DNA of 64,000 nucleotides from Pseudobutyrivibrio ruminis CF1b (GTDB taxonomy: Bacteria; Bacillota; Clostridia; Lachnospirales; Lachnospiraceae). The first letter of the stretch is position 1, and each line of letters opens with the position of its first letter. The notes below the pieces were generated by a model that was not told the origin of the DNA, did no database searches, and worked only from the letters and a program-made list of their open reading frames with translations. Shown here in pieces: positions 8,446 to 16,844 of the stretch. The stretch spans positions 1-64,000 of the forward strand of contig NZ_AUJB01000016.1 of NCBI RefSeq assembly GCF_000424005.1, read 5' to 3'. Both the position numbers and the translations under genes were made by a program.

Positions 8446-8946
8446 ATGGACATAGCTGGTTTTTCAAAAAATTACGTTGTGAGAAAATTGCAGCAGGATG
8501 ACATACCGGTAATATATAATCTGTGTAGCAAGAATAAAATGTATTATGATTATTGCCCGCCATATGTTACTGAGCAGAGCATAGAATCTGATATGAAAGC
8601 TGTGCCTTTTGGTAAGAATATCTCAGATAAATTTTATGTGGGATATTATGATGGGGACAAGCTTATAGCAGTACTGGATTTGATTCGCAAATATCCAAGT
8701 CCACAGACTGCTTATATAGGGTTTTTCATGGTAGATGCTGATTTGCAAAAGCAGGGCATCGGAAGTGATATTATAGCCCAGCTGTCAGCTGTTCTTGTGA
8801 ATGATGGCTTTAGTACCATTCAGTTGGCGTGGGTGGATGGAAACCCACAGGCAGAGGCCTTTTGGATAAAGAATGGCTTTGCTAAATTTGGGGACGTTTG
8901 TGAATTAGAAAAGTATTCAGTGATTAGAGCTAAAAAAACTTTATAA
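8446..8946 (+). CDS. GNAT family N-acetyltransferase
   Basis: 166 aa. The acetyl-CoA-binding region is visible as GFFMVDADLQKQGIGSDIIAQL (cut here at its ends: DADLQKQGIGSDIIAQL, about residues 102-118), with the Q-x-x-G-I-G pyrophosphate loop, followed by the C-terminal AFWIKNGFAKFG strand seen in many GNATs. ATG 8446 follows a GGGGG stretch. The acceptor substrate cannot be predicted. It stands alone between copA and a terminator, about 95 bp from copA, and has no evident functional link to copper. Confidence 0.87.
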   Translation: MDIAGFSKNYVVRKLQQDDIPVIYNLCSKNKMYYDYCPPYVTEQSIESDMKAVPFGKNISDKFYVGYYDGDKLIAVLDLIRKYPSPQTAYIGFFMVDADLQKQGIGSDIIAQLSAVLVNDGFSTIQLAWVDGNPQAEAFWIKNGFAKFGDVCELEKYSVIRAKKTL

Positions 8947-8948
8947 GC

Positions 8949-8983
8949 TGAGAGACAGGTTTATATACCTGTCTCTTTTTTTT
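8949..8983 (+). terminator. Rho-independent terminator
   Basis: GAGAGACAGG-TTTATATA-CCTGTCTCTT followed by eight T residues. It closes the GNAT unit and insulates the next promoter. Confidence 0.92.
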
Positions 8984-8984
8984 G

Positions 8985-9060
8985 TTGACAAAAAGCTTAT
9001 GACCCATTATACTTCCGTATATTTTTGAAAAAATAAAAATGATTAACTAAATGGTTAATC
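8985..9060 (+). promoter_or_regulatory. Promoter and inverted-repeat operator of the ABC-2 exporter operon
   Basis: TTGACA (8985-8990) and TATACT (9008-9013) are spaced 17 bp. Downstream, in the 5' UTR, GATTAAC (9041-9047) and GTTAATC (9054-9060) form a perfect 7+7 inverted repeat. It is a good candidate site for the ArsR-type regulator encoded as the last gene of this operon. Confidence 0.75.
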
Positions 9061-9074
9061 AAAAGGGAGGGTAA

Positions 9075-9887
9075 ATGGACTTAAAAGTTTTGAACGCAAC
9101 AATTAAAAAGGAGTTTCAAATAAGACTCCACGCCTACCCAATGAGCTTCATGGTGGGATGCATTTTGACATCCTTCTATACCACCTTTGGTGCATGGCTT
9201 ATGTATCATTATTTTTTTAGAAAACGATTAGCCGTGGATTTTACGGAGCTGGCAGGAACCAGTGATTACATGAGTTATGCCATTGTTGGTAGCTTGATGT
9301 ATCTGTTTGTGGTCAGGACTTGCCTGAATGTAAGCAGGACATTGATTACGGAACTGAGGGAGGGAACACTGGAAAGTCTGATGTTGGCTCCTTTCAAACG
9401 AACATCATATTTTCTGGGAAACATGCTTCTTCAGACGTTTATGACCTTTGGTGAGACAGCAATAGCCACATTAATCGGAGTATTTTTTGGACTTAGAATA
9501 CACGATTTTTCATTATTGAAATTTGTGGTAGCCACATTACTTTCCTTATATGGTTTCTTCGGATTATCACTAATGCTTGGATGCTTGATGCTCTATGCCA
9601 GAGATACATACATTTCCCAAAACACTTTGTTTACGGCAATGTTTTTAGTGTGTGGAATCACATTTCCTAAGGAATATTTACCTAGTTGGTTGCAGCTTAT
9701 AGGAAGCATAATTCCTGTTACAGATGCACTTACCTTGATGCGCGGAGCTTTATTAGGTGGGTTATCCACAGAAAGCTTTATGCTAGTAAGTTTGAGAGTA
9801 TTTATTCTAGGAACAATATATATTGTGGTGGGATTTCCACTGATGAAACAGGTGGAGAGAATAGCGTTGGAAAAGATGGAGGGCTAG
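9075..9887 (+). CDS. ABC-2 type transporter permease
   Basis: 270 aa with about six hydrophobic helices. The LITELREGTLESLMLAPFKRTSYFLG segment (here ELREGTLESLMLAP, near residue 95) is the cytoplasmic motif typical of ABC2_membrane permeases, and the DTYISQNTLFTAMFLVCGIT/FPKEYLPSWLQ region matches the family's C-terminal half. ATG 9075 is preceded by GGGAGGG. It pairs with the ATPase 3 bp downstream and a second permease, suggesting a heterodimeric exporter of a lipid, peptide or drug. It is the first gene behind a promoter with an inverted-repeat operator. Confidence 0.88.
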   Translation: MDLKVLNATIKKEFQIRLHAYPMSFMVGCILTSFYTTFGAWLMYHYFFRKRLAVDFTELAGTSDYMSYAIVGSLMYLFVVRTCLNVSRTLITELREGTLESLMLAPFKRTSYFLGNMLLQTFMTFGETAIATLIGVFFGLRIHDFSLLKFVVATLLSLYGFFGLSLMLGCLMLYARDTYISQNTLFTAMFLVCGITFPKEYLPSWLQLIGSIIPVTDALTLMRGALLGGLSTESFMLVSLRVFILGTIYIVVGFPLMKQVERIALEKMEG

Positions 9888-9890
9888 AAG

Positions 9891-10886
9891 ATGATTGAAG
9901 TACATAATTTAAAGAAAACCTATGACGTAAAGAGAAGACAGAACTTTTTCCATTCAACAAGGGAGAAGGTGGAAGCCGTAAAAGATATTTCCATGAAAAT
10001 AGAAGCGGGGCAGATAGTAGGTCTGCTTGGAATAAATGGAGCAGGAAAAACAACGACAATCAAGATGCTTACAACACTGATAGAACCAACTTCTGGCTCA
10101 TATATGTTTGATGGAATGGATGCGTTGATGAATCCTCATCAGGTTAAAAAGCAGATAAATATGATTGCTGGTGGCGAGAGAATGATTTACTGGCGACTGA
10201 CAGCCTATGAAAATCTCTGGTACTATGGCCAGCTATATGGAATTGAAAACAATGAGCTTCGCCGTAGAATCGATAAGCTTTTAAAGCTGGTAGGATTGGA
10301 GGATAAGGCAAATCTTCCTGTGGAGACTTTTTCGAAAGGCATGAAGCAGCGTTTGCAGATAGCCAGAGGAATGATAAATAATCCAAAGTACATTTTCTTA
10401 GATGAGCCAACAATAGGCCTGGATGCTGTGGTAACTCAGGAGCTTCATGAGGAAATCAAAAATCTTGCCAAGGAGCAGGGAAAAGGAATCCTATTAACAT
10501 CTCATTATTTGTCAGAAGTGGAAGAGCTTTGCGATTATATCTATATGGTAAATAATGGTGAGCTGGTTGTGGAAGGAACAAAGAAGGAATTGACTGACTT
10601 CGTATTTACGAAGAAGTATTATGCATTCTCAGTGCAGGGGATGGATGAAGCTGTTGTGGCAAAGCTGAGAAATCATTTGTTAATCCTTGATGGTGATTCA
10701 AGTGTAGAGCTGGAAGGAAGGACTGCCAATATATCATCACGCTTGGAATTATCATCCATACTTGCAGAGTTTGCAGTTAGAGAGGGTCTTGTTATTAACG
10801 AGCTTCACAAGCTGGAGCCATCCTTGGAGCAGGCAGTGATAAAGCTATCAAAAAATATTGAAAGAGAGGAAAAGGGCATCGCATGA
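9891..10886 (+). CDS. ABC transporter ATP-binding protein (ABC-2 exporter)
   Basis: 331 aa. Walker A GINGAGKTT, a Q-loop region replaced by a YWRLTAYENL segment as in drug/lipid exporters, signature FSKGMKQRLQIARG, Walker B YIFLDEPTIGLD and switch His in LLTSHY are all present. The extra C-terminal 90 residues are typical of DrrA/CcmA-type ATPases. It energises the two flanking permeases. It starts 3 bp after the first permease and overlaps the second by 4 bp (ATGA), so translation is coupled. Confidence 0.93.
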   Translation: MIEVHNLKKTYDVKRRQNFFHSTREKVEAVKDISMKIEAGQIVGLLGINGAGKTTTIKMLTTLIEPTSGSYMFDGMDALMNPHQVKKQINMIAGGERMIYWRLTAYENLWYYGQLYGIENNELRRRIDKLLKLVGLEDKANLPVETFSKGMKQRLQIARGMINNPKYIFLDEPTIGLDAVVTQELHEEIKNLAKEQGKGILLTSHYLSEVEELCDYIYMVNNGELVVEGTKKELTDFVFTKKYYAFSVQGMDEAVVAKLRNHLLILDGDSSVELEGRTANISSRLELSSILAEFAVREGLVINELHKLEPSLEQAVIKLSKNIEREEKGIA

Positions 10887-11692
10887 AATATTTTATGAAA
10901 GTTTTATTGGCTGAAAGCTACAAGCAACATAGAAATTATTTTAATAACAGGCTGATATATGTATCCCTATTTGTATGGCCAATGTTTAGCTTTTTGGCAG
11001 CCTATTACAGCTATAGAGCATTTGATTTTGGTGGAAATATTATTTCGTATATCAGCACAGAAAACATTTTGGTATTTATACTTTTAGGCTATATGGCCAT
11101 GAGCTTTTTTAGATCAGTAGTGCAGTCCGCATGGAATTTTTCCCGGGAGAGACAGAGCGGAACACTGGAGTACATTTACCTTTCACCAGCAAACAGACTG
11201 GCGGTTCTACTGGGAAATGCCCTTTCATCTGTATTTGAAAGTGCGGTGGTAATGTTTATTTTTGGAATGCTCATCATACTGTTCAACAGAAGTGCACTTA
11301 ATGTAAATATTGTAGGACTGATTTTGGTGTTGGCGATTTTTATGGTGATGGCACTTTTGTGGGGAGTATTTTTGAATGCGTGCTTTTTATATTCGAGAGA
11401 TACAGATTTTCTGTTTACTATCTTGGAGGAGCCAATGGAAATATTTGCTGGGGTGAAGGTTCCTGTGGTGATTTTCCCAGGATGGGCAAGAATAATCAGC
11501 TGCATTTTCCCTTTGACCTATGTACTGGAAGCCCTTAGACAGGTTTCATTAAATGCAGCCAGCATATCCTCAATAAAGACAACAATTTTAATCAGCTTGG
11601 TAATAATTATGGTGCTTTTAGGTGCAACATTGATTACAATACAAATAGTTGAAAAACATATGAGAAAGACAGGAAACGTTGTCCTGTTTTAG
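10883..11692 (+). CDS. ABC-2 type transporter permease (second subunit)
   Basis: 269 aa, six predicted helices. SRERQSGTLEYIYLSPANRLAVLLG (here RERQSGTLEYIYLSP, near residue 95) is the paralogous counterpart of the motif in the first permease. The start ATG overlaps the ATPase stop as ATGA. With its partner it should form the membrane channel of one exporter. The transported substrate is unknown. Confidence 0.88.
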   Translation: MKYFMKVLLAESYKQHRNYFNNRLIYVSLFVWPMFSFLAAYYSYRAFDFGGNIISYISTENILVFILLGYMAMSFFRSVVQSAWNFSRERQSGTLEYIYLSPANRLAVLLGNALSSVFESAVVMFIFGMLIILFNRSALNVNIVGLILVLAIFMVMALLWGVFLNACFLYSRDTDFLFTILEEPMEIFAGVKVPVVIFPGWARIISCIFPLTYVLEALRQVSLNAASISSIKTTILISLVIIMVLLGATLITIQIVEKHMRKTGNVVLF

Positions 11693-11703
11693 AAAGTAGT
11701 TTT

Positions 11704-12687
11704 ATGAGGATAGGCATTTGCACTGATAGAATTGAAGATTCGTTGACTTATCAAATGAGTGGGGAGATTTTCTTTTCCCCACTTTTTGAGATGTTTGCGG
11801 CTATGCATGTAATCTGCAATCCTGAGCATCACACGGCGAGGCTCCATTGGTGGGAAAGATTGCAGCAGCAGATAGACGAAGAGCTGATAGAGGAAATTCG
11901 AGGGTTGTCAGATTGTACGGATGAATGGCTTGCACCGATGGATTTTGCCTTTGGCGATGCATCGGTGGAAATCAGAGATATGAATGTACCTGAGGCGTTG
12001 ATAACTTTAGAAGCCTATCCCATTAGTAATTGGAAAAGAATTTTTGAAGACAATGGTAAAACAATTACGCCAACGCAAAAGAAAAAAATTATTCAGGTTG
12101 CCAGAGAGTTTTATGATAAATATTTTTATCAGGAGATAATTATAATTGAGCCTCTTATGAATTCAGCCTTAAGAAAAATGTTGAAGTCATGGGAGGATGA
12201 GGGGATGGCAAAATCCCTGTCAGAAATTCATGAGCGATTAAAGCTTACCCAGGAAGAAATTATTTTTTATAAGAACAAGGAATATCATTTCGAATATGAG
12301 AATGTGGGGAAAGTATATGTGACAGGAAGTATTTTCCTCAGTCCACATTTGATACTTGGATTGCATAAGAATAATTTGTTTACAGTGAAGCACTTTTATG
12401 CGGAGGCTGTGGATACATGTCCTCCTGAGGAGCTGGTGAAGCTCTACAAGGGCTTGGCAGATGGCACCAGATTGAAAATCCTTAGAAGCCTGAAAAATAT
12501 GCCGGACACAACTCAACATTTGGCTTTGAAGCTGGGAATATCTGAGGCTGCTGTATCAAAGCAGTTAAAAGTATTGAGTGCAGGCGGGCTAGTATCAAAA
12601 AGTCGCAAGGGTAGCTTCATGATTTATTCGGTGGATGAAGAAGCATTAGACTTTTTGACATACAGAATTTATGAATATTTAATGTAA
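11704..12687 (+). CDS. ArsR-type winged-helix regulator with large N-terminal domain
   Basis: 327 aa. The C-terminal about 85 residues form a winged helix-turn-helix: KLYKGLADGTRLKILRSL, then a recognition helix ISEAAVSKQLKVLSAGG and the wing KSRKGSFMIYSV. The N-terminal 230 residues resemble the uncharacterised domain found in front of ArsR HTHs in Firmicutes (probable ligand-binding region). It lacks the metal-binding ELCVCDL motif of true metal sensors. As last gene of the exporter operon, it probably senses the exported compound and acts at the inverted repeat at 9041-9060. The 11-bp gap has only a weak Shine-Dalgarno sequence. Confidence 0.82.
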   Translation: MRIGICTDRIEDSLTYQMSGEIFFSPLFEMFAAMHVICNPEHHTARLHWWERLQQQIDEELIEEIRGLSDCTDEWLAPMDFAFGDASVEIRDMNVPEALITLEAYPISNWKRIFEDNGKTITPTQKKKIIQVAREFYDKYFYQEIIIIEPLMNSALRKMLKSWEDEGMAKSLSEIHERLKLTQEEIIFYKNKEYHFEYENVGKVYVTGSIFLSPHLILGLHKNNLFTVKHFYAEAVDTCPPEELVKLYKGLADGTRLKILRSLKNMPDTTQHLALKLGISEAAVSKQLKVLSAGGLVSKSRKGSFMIYSVDEEALDFLTYRIYEYLM

Positions 12688-12754
12688 GACACAAAGTGAT
12701 TACATATTGGATATATGCTATAAATATTTAAAAGGAATTTTTTAAAATTATGTG

Positions 12755-12785
12755 TTGACTCTTCCCTTGGGGCATACTTTATTCT
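12755..12785 (+). promoter_or_regulatory. MerR-type promoter with 19-bp spacer
   Basis: TTGACT (12755-12760) and TATTCT (12780-12785) are separated by 19 bp, the overlong spacing characteristic of MerR-activated promoters. The spacer starts with CTTCCCTTGGGG, which resembles the imperfect palindromes bound by drug- or signal-sensing MerR proteins. It drives a MerR-methyltransferase gene that is now broken. Confidence 0.65.
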
Positions 12786-12860
12786 TCTATTTGTAAACAA
12801 GAAGAGCAAGGGGAAACAAAACATGCGCATGAAATCTTTCCTCGGAAAGGGAAAACTAAA

Positions 12861-13587
12861 ATGGAAAAGAAAATGACATCAGGAGAGATCGCTGAGAAGA
12901 CAGGAGTATCACAGAAGGCTTTAAGATTATATGACGAGAAGGGATTATTAAAGCCAGTAGGATACACAGAAGGGAATTATCGTTTATACGATAATGAATC
13001 TCTTGCAGTTTTGGAGAAGATAATTGCACTTAAGCATGTAGGCTTCACTTTCAAAGGATACAGAGATTAACCTTTACTGGGGAGACCTGGAGCAGGAAGC
13101 TACATGGGACACTATTCCAGAAAATACTTATGACAAGGTGATTGCACATTATCTTTTGAATTTCTTCAGTGACATGAAGGCTTTTGTAAAGCGTGCAGCA
13201 AAGACTTTAAAGCCAGGCGGAATGTTCTCTGTAAATTATTATGGAGTTGTAGAAGAGTATGGCTACTGGGAGTGTATTCTCAAGGATGCAGGAGTGAATC
13301 CAGCATTTGCGGTGGAGGAGCGTGTAGCCATGGAGCAGCGTCAGGCTCAGACTAAGGAGATGCTTTCCGAATTTTTTCGTGAGATTGAGGTAGATATTCT
13401 TCCTCAGCCACTTAGATTTACTACTGTAGAAGAGCTGATGGAGCGTCTCAACAGACGCTACCCAAACAGCGGAAAATACATTAAGGCTAACAGCAAAAAG
13501 CTTGAAGAATATTTTGCCAAATTACTGGAAAAGGATGGACAGGTAGTGGTAGATATTGCTACTATCTTTTATCATTGCTATAAGTAG
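12861..13587 (+). pseudogene. MerR regulator-methyltransferase fusion, broken by internal deletion
   Basis: The first 69 codons (12861-13070) encode a MerR HTH (SGEIAEKTGVSQKALRLYDE, then GLLKPVGYTEGNYRLY) and stop at a TAA just after the second helix pair. Immediately downstream in another frame, without a start of its own, the reading INLYWGDLEQEATWDTIPEN leads into AHYLLNFFSDMKAFVKRAAK and LKPGGMFSVNYYG, the C-terminal half of a class I methyltransferase ending at 13587. The end of the MerR domain and the SAM-binding motif I region are missing. MerR-methyltransferase fusions of about 390 aa exist in Firmicutes, so an internal deletion with frameshift is the simplest reading. Confidence 0.75.
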
Positions 13588-13605
13588 TCGATGAAAGGAG
13601 TCTTT

Positions 13606-14094
13606 ATGGCAGAATTATGGGATGCGTACAACAAAGATTTTACTAAAATAGAAGGCACCACACTTGTACGTGGACAGCATATTCCTGACAATATCTATCA
13701 CCTGGTTTGCGATATTATCGTAAGACATGTAGATGGAACCTACCTGATAATGCAGCGCGACCATGAGAAAACTCATGGTGGTCAGTGGGAACTTTCTGCT
13801 GGAGGCTCAGCACTACAGGGCGAAGGACCAGAGGTGGCATCAAAGCGAGAGCTTAAAGAGGAAACCGGCATAGAAGGAACACTAAGAGAAATCGGTCGTA
13901 TGTCAATTGATAAGAATCATTCTATCTACGTTCTGTACCTTTGTGAGACTGATTGCAAAAAAGATTCTATTGTTTTGCAGGAGGGTGAGACAATTGATTA
14001 CAGATGGATTTCACGAGATGAACTTTTGGCCATGACAGATGATGAGTTGATTTCCTATAGAGCCATGAAATTAGTTCATGAGCAGAATATTTAA
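13606..14094 (+). CDS. NUDIX hydrolase
   Basis: 162 aa. The NUDIX box GGSALQGEGPEVASKRELKE followed by ETGIEG is complete, with the REx2EE metal-binding glutamates. The region before it (DGTYLIMQRDHEKTHGGQWE) is typical of the branch related to isopentenyl-diphosphate isomerase and other small NUDIX enzymes. ATG 13606 is chosen because AAAGGAG at 13594-13600 precedes it. It hydrolyses an unknown nucleoside-diphosphate-linked compound in the cytosol. It lies 18 bp behind the MerR-methyltransferase pseudogene and may have formed an operon with it. Confidence 0.88.
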   Translation: MAELWDAYNKDFTKIEGTTLVRGQHIPDNIYHLVCDIIVRHVDGTYLIMQRDHEKTHGGQWELSAGGSALQGEGPEVASKRELKEETGIEGTLREIGRMSIDKNHSIYVLYLCETDCKKDSIVLQEGETIDYRWISRDELLAMTDDELISYRAMKLVHEQNI

Positions 14095-14103
14095 AATAAA
14101 GAT

Positions 14104-14155
14104 AAAAAAAGAGCTAAGACAATGCATATCGCAAATGTCTTAGCTCTAATTTTTT
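14104..14155. terminator. Bidirectional terminator between convergent genes
   Basis: A 12-bp stem AGAGCTAAGACA/TGTCTTAGCTCT is flanked by an A-run on the left and a T-run on the right, so it can serve both the NUDIX gene and the opposing symporter gene. Confidence 0.9.
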
Positions 14156-14163
14156 GTAGTTAT

Positions 14164-15699
14164 TTAAGCTGTTTTTTCTTTTTCTTTTAATTCTTTTTGG
14201 AGAGCTTTCTCAAGGAGCTCCTGCTCATGTAATTCCTGAATGTCTTCTAAAGCAGAAAGCATAGGCTTTACGTTCATATGAAGGATATTTCTCTGAACAT
14301 AGTTGTGTGTAATCTTCATAACAGTACCGCTAAGAGTAACTACACCGATAAGGTTTGGTATAGCCATAAGTCCATTGAATGTATCTGAAAGATCCCATGC
14401 AAGTGTCAAATCCATAGTGGCACCAACTACGATAAAAGCAACGAAAACTATATGGTAGAACTTGATTGTTTTTCTGCCAAAAAGATACTCAAAAGCCTTG
14501 CTACCATACTGGCTCCAGCCGAGAACAGTAGAAAAAGCAAATGGAATTATTGCGATAGCGATAAAGGCAGAACCAAATTTTCCAAATACAGTAGAGAAAG
14601 CCTCTGCAACAAGTGCAGTAGAAACCTGATCTGAAATTACCTTTCCAGTTTCCAAATCAACCAATCCACTTGAAAGGACAGCAAAAGCTGTAACACTACA
14701 AACAATGATTGTATCAGCAAAAACCTCGAAGATTCCCCACATACCCTGTACTACAGGCTCTCTTACATTTGAGCTTGAGTGAACCATTACGGAAGAACCA
14801 AGACCTGCCTCATTTGAGAAAACGCCTCGCTTCATACCAAACTGTACAGCCATGGCAACACCACTACCAACGATACCACCACCAACAGCACGCATACCAA
14901 AGGCACTCTTGATGATAGAAGTGAAAACTGCTCCGAACTGGTCAATATGGAAGGCACATACAATAAGTGCACAAACCATGTAGATAAGAGCCATAAATGG
15001 AACCAACTTTTCTGTAACAGCGGCGATTCTTTTTAAACCACCTACAATTACCAGAGCGGCGAAAATCATAAGGAAAATACCGGTAACGATATAAGGAATT
15101 CCAAAAACGGAATTTAAATTCACAGCGATGGAATTAATCTGTCCCATGTTTCCGATACCAAATGAAGCTAAAATACAGAAAACTGAGAACAGAACTGCAA
15201 GGCCAGAGCCAAGATGTCTATAGCCCTTCTTTCCGCCAAGACCATCGCGAAGATAGTACATGGCACCACCACACCACTCGTTCTTTTCATTTCTTCTACG
15301 GTAGTAGATACCGAGAACATTTTCAGAGAAGTTTGTCATCATTCCAAAGAATGCAACAATCCACATCCAGAAAATCGCACCAGGACCACCGGAAGCGATG
15401 GCAGCAGCAACACCTGCGATATTACCAGTACCAATTGTTGCAGCTAAGGCTGTGCAAAGACTCTGGAACTGAGAAATCTGAGTATCTTCTTTATCAGTGT
15501 GAGCTGTTACGTGAGAATCTTTGAAGATACCACCTATAGTGTTCTTAATCCAATGTTTAAAATGTGAAATCTGAAAGAATCTTGTAAGACAGGTCATAAG
15601 AATACCAGTACCTACCAAAAGGATAAGCATAGGTAGTCCCCAGACGAAACCATTCACTGCATTATTGATGTTTTCGACAGAAGCTAAAAAGTTTTCCAT
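14164..15699 (-). CDS. Alanine/glycine:cation symporter (AGCS family)
   Basis: 511 aa with about eleven transmembrane helices. Family signatures are clear: ALAATIGTGNIAGVAAAIAS near residue 90 and GGPGAIFWMWIVAFFGM next to it, and the GVFSNEAGLGS segment near residue 290. These mark the Na+:alanine symporter family, which imports alanine or glycine with sodium. ATG at 15699 is used: the alternative TTG at 15705 abuts the GGAGGG Shine-Dalgarno sequence. Transcribed opposite to yitT from a 175-bp intergenic region that holds an 11-bp inverted repeat pair. Confidence 0.93.
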   Translation of the reverse strand: MENFLASVENINNAVNGFVWGLPMLILLVGTGILMTCLTRFFQISHFKHWIKNTIGGIFKDSHVTAHTDKEDTQISQFQSLCTALAATIGTGNIAGVAAAIASGGPGAIFWMWIVAFFGMMTNFSENVLGIYYRRRNEKNEWCGGAMYYLRDGLGGKKGYRHLGSGLAVLFSVFCILASFGIGNMGQINSIAVNLNSVFGIPYIVTGIFLMIFAALVIVGGLKRIAAVTEKLVPFMALIYMVCALIVCAFHIDQFGAVFTSIIKSAFGMRAVGGGIVGSGVAMAVQFGMKRGVFSNEAGLGSSVMVHSSSNVREPVVQGMWGIFEVFADTIIVCSVTAFAVLSSGLVDLETGKVISDQVSTALVAEAFSTVFGKFGSAFIAIAIIPFAFSTVLGWSQYGSKAFEYLFGRKTIKFYHIVFVAFIVVGATMDLTLAWDLSDTFNGLMAIPNLIGVVTLSGTVMKITHNYVQRNILHMNVKPMLSALEDIQELHEQELLEKALQKELKEKEKTA

Positions 15700-15744
15700 A
15701 TACAACCCTCCAAAATTAAAGCCATAATAAATTACGGACAGTTT

Positions 15745-15859
15745 AGCACATTAAAGCAGCAAAGTCTACAAGAAATTTTAACAGATAGTTTTCTTGAAAA
15801 GGAGAAGTTGTACGATTAGAATGTTGTTATACACCTTCAGACAGATAATTTAATGTGCT
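15745..15859. repeat. Distant inverted repeat in a divergent intergenic region
   Basis: AGCACATTAAA at 15745-15755 and its exact complement TTTAATGTGCT at 15849-15859 lie 93 bp apart, one near each divergent gene. Two operators bound by one regulator with DNA looping, or two similar promoters, would give this arrangement; it could also be chance. Confidence 0.45.
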
Positions 15860-15880
15860 TTTTAGTGAGAGGAATCGCCT

Positions 15881-16720
15881 ATGAAAGAGAAGAAAAATCT
15901 GTTGGTTTCCTATGTTGAGCTTACTTTAGGTGCTATTATAGCGGCATTTGCTATTGAAGAGTTCTTGGTTCCAAATAAGATTTTTGATGGTGGAGTTACT
16001 GGTATAAGTATGATTGTGTCTCACTTTATACAACTTCCACTTGGAATAATGATTGTAATTATAAATGCACCATTTGTTATAGTGGCTTTCAGAAAAATGG
16101 GACATCAGCTGGTTGTCAGAATGGTTTACGCCATCATTCTTTTCTCTGTAATGACAGGAGTTTTTGAGCCAGTTGAAAATGCTACAGGTGAGATGTTGCT
16201 TGCCATTACATACGGCGGAGTTCTTCTTGGTCTGGGTGTTGGTCTGGTACTTAAAGGTGGTGGCTGCCTGGATGGAACAGAAGTTGTTGCTGTTATCCTA
16301 AACAGGAATTTTTCTATATCCACAGGTCAGGTTATTTTGATTTTTAATGTATTTATTTTTACAGTTGCCGGAGTTGTATTTGATTTTGACAGAGGAATGT
16401 ATTCTTTGTTGATGTATTTTATTTCTTCAAAGGTGATTGATGTTGTTGAAATAGGCTTTGGCAGTGCAAAGTCTGTAATGATAATTACTGACGAGGGAAG
16501 TAAGCTGGCTGACGAGATATTCACAAAGCTGGGGCGCACTGTAACATTTATGCACGGCGAAGGCCTTGTTTCAAACAATGAGAAGGATATTCTATATTGT
16601 GTTGTAACCCGTGCTGAGATTTATGAGCTCAAGGCACTGCTTAATGATTTTCCAGGAAGTACCTTCACCACCATTTCAGATGTTTCTGAGGTTGTGGGAA
16701 GCCATATAAAGTCTATATAG
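15881..16720 (+). CDS. YitT family membrane protein (DUF161/DUF2179)
   Basis: 279 aa. Five or six hydrophobic helices fill the first 190 residues (GAIIAAFAIEEFLVPNKIFD, with GGVTGISMI after it), and the soluble C-terminal DUF2179 domain begins near VIDVVEIGFGSAKSVMIIT. This domain pair defines the YitT family, widespread in Firmicutes and of unsettled transport function. ATG 15881 follows GAGAGGA. The gene is followed after 60 bp by a promoter and leader hairpin of the next gene; that hairpin could also terminate yitT transcripts. Confidence 0.88.
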   Translation: MKEKKNLLVSYVELTLGAIIAAFAIEEFLVPNKIFDGGVTGISMIVSHFIQLPLGIMIVIINAPFVIVAFRKMGHQLVVRMVYAIILFSVMTGVFEPVENATGEMLLAITYGGVLLGLGVGLVLKGGGCLDGTEVVAVILNRNFSISTGQVILIFNVFIFTVAGVVFDFDRGMYSLLMYFISSKVIDVVEIGFGSAKSVMIITDEGSKLADEIFTKLGRTVTFMHGEGLVSNNEKDILYCVVTRAEIYELKALLNDFPGSTFTTISDVSEVVGSHIKSI

Positions 16721-16748
16721 ACTAATCAATGATGAATCTGGCCAAGTA

Positions 16749-16830
16749 TTGCAAAATTAAATCATAAGTTTTAAAATCTTAAAAGACAAAGGCGTCTGCT
16801 ATGATAGCGGGCGTCTTTTATTTTTTTTCG
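16749..16830 (+). promoter_or_regulatory. nadE promoter and start-proximal leader hairpin/terminator
   Basis: TTGCAA (16749-16754) and TAAAAT (16772-16777) are spaced 17 bp, predicting a start near 16784. Four nt later begins a 14-bp stem, AAAGGCGTCTGCTA/TAGCGGGCGTCTTT (16788-16818), with a TGA loop and a T-run. It is one of six related leader hairpins (others at 18810, 23661, 32997, 35758, 38095). It may act as an attenuator, or terminate yitT, or both. Confidence 0.65.
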
Positions 16831-16844
16831 GGAAGGAAATTAAA

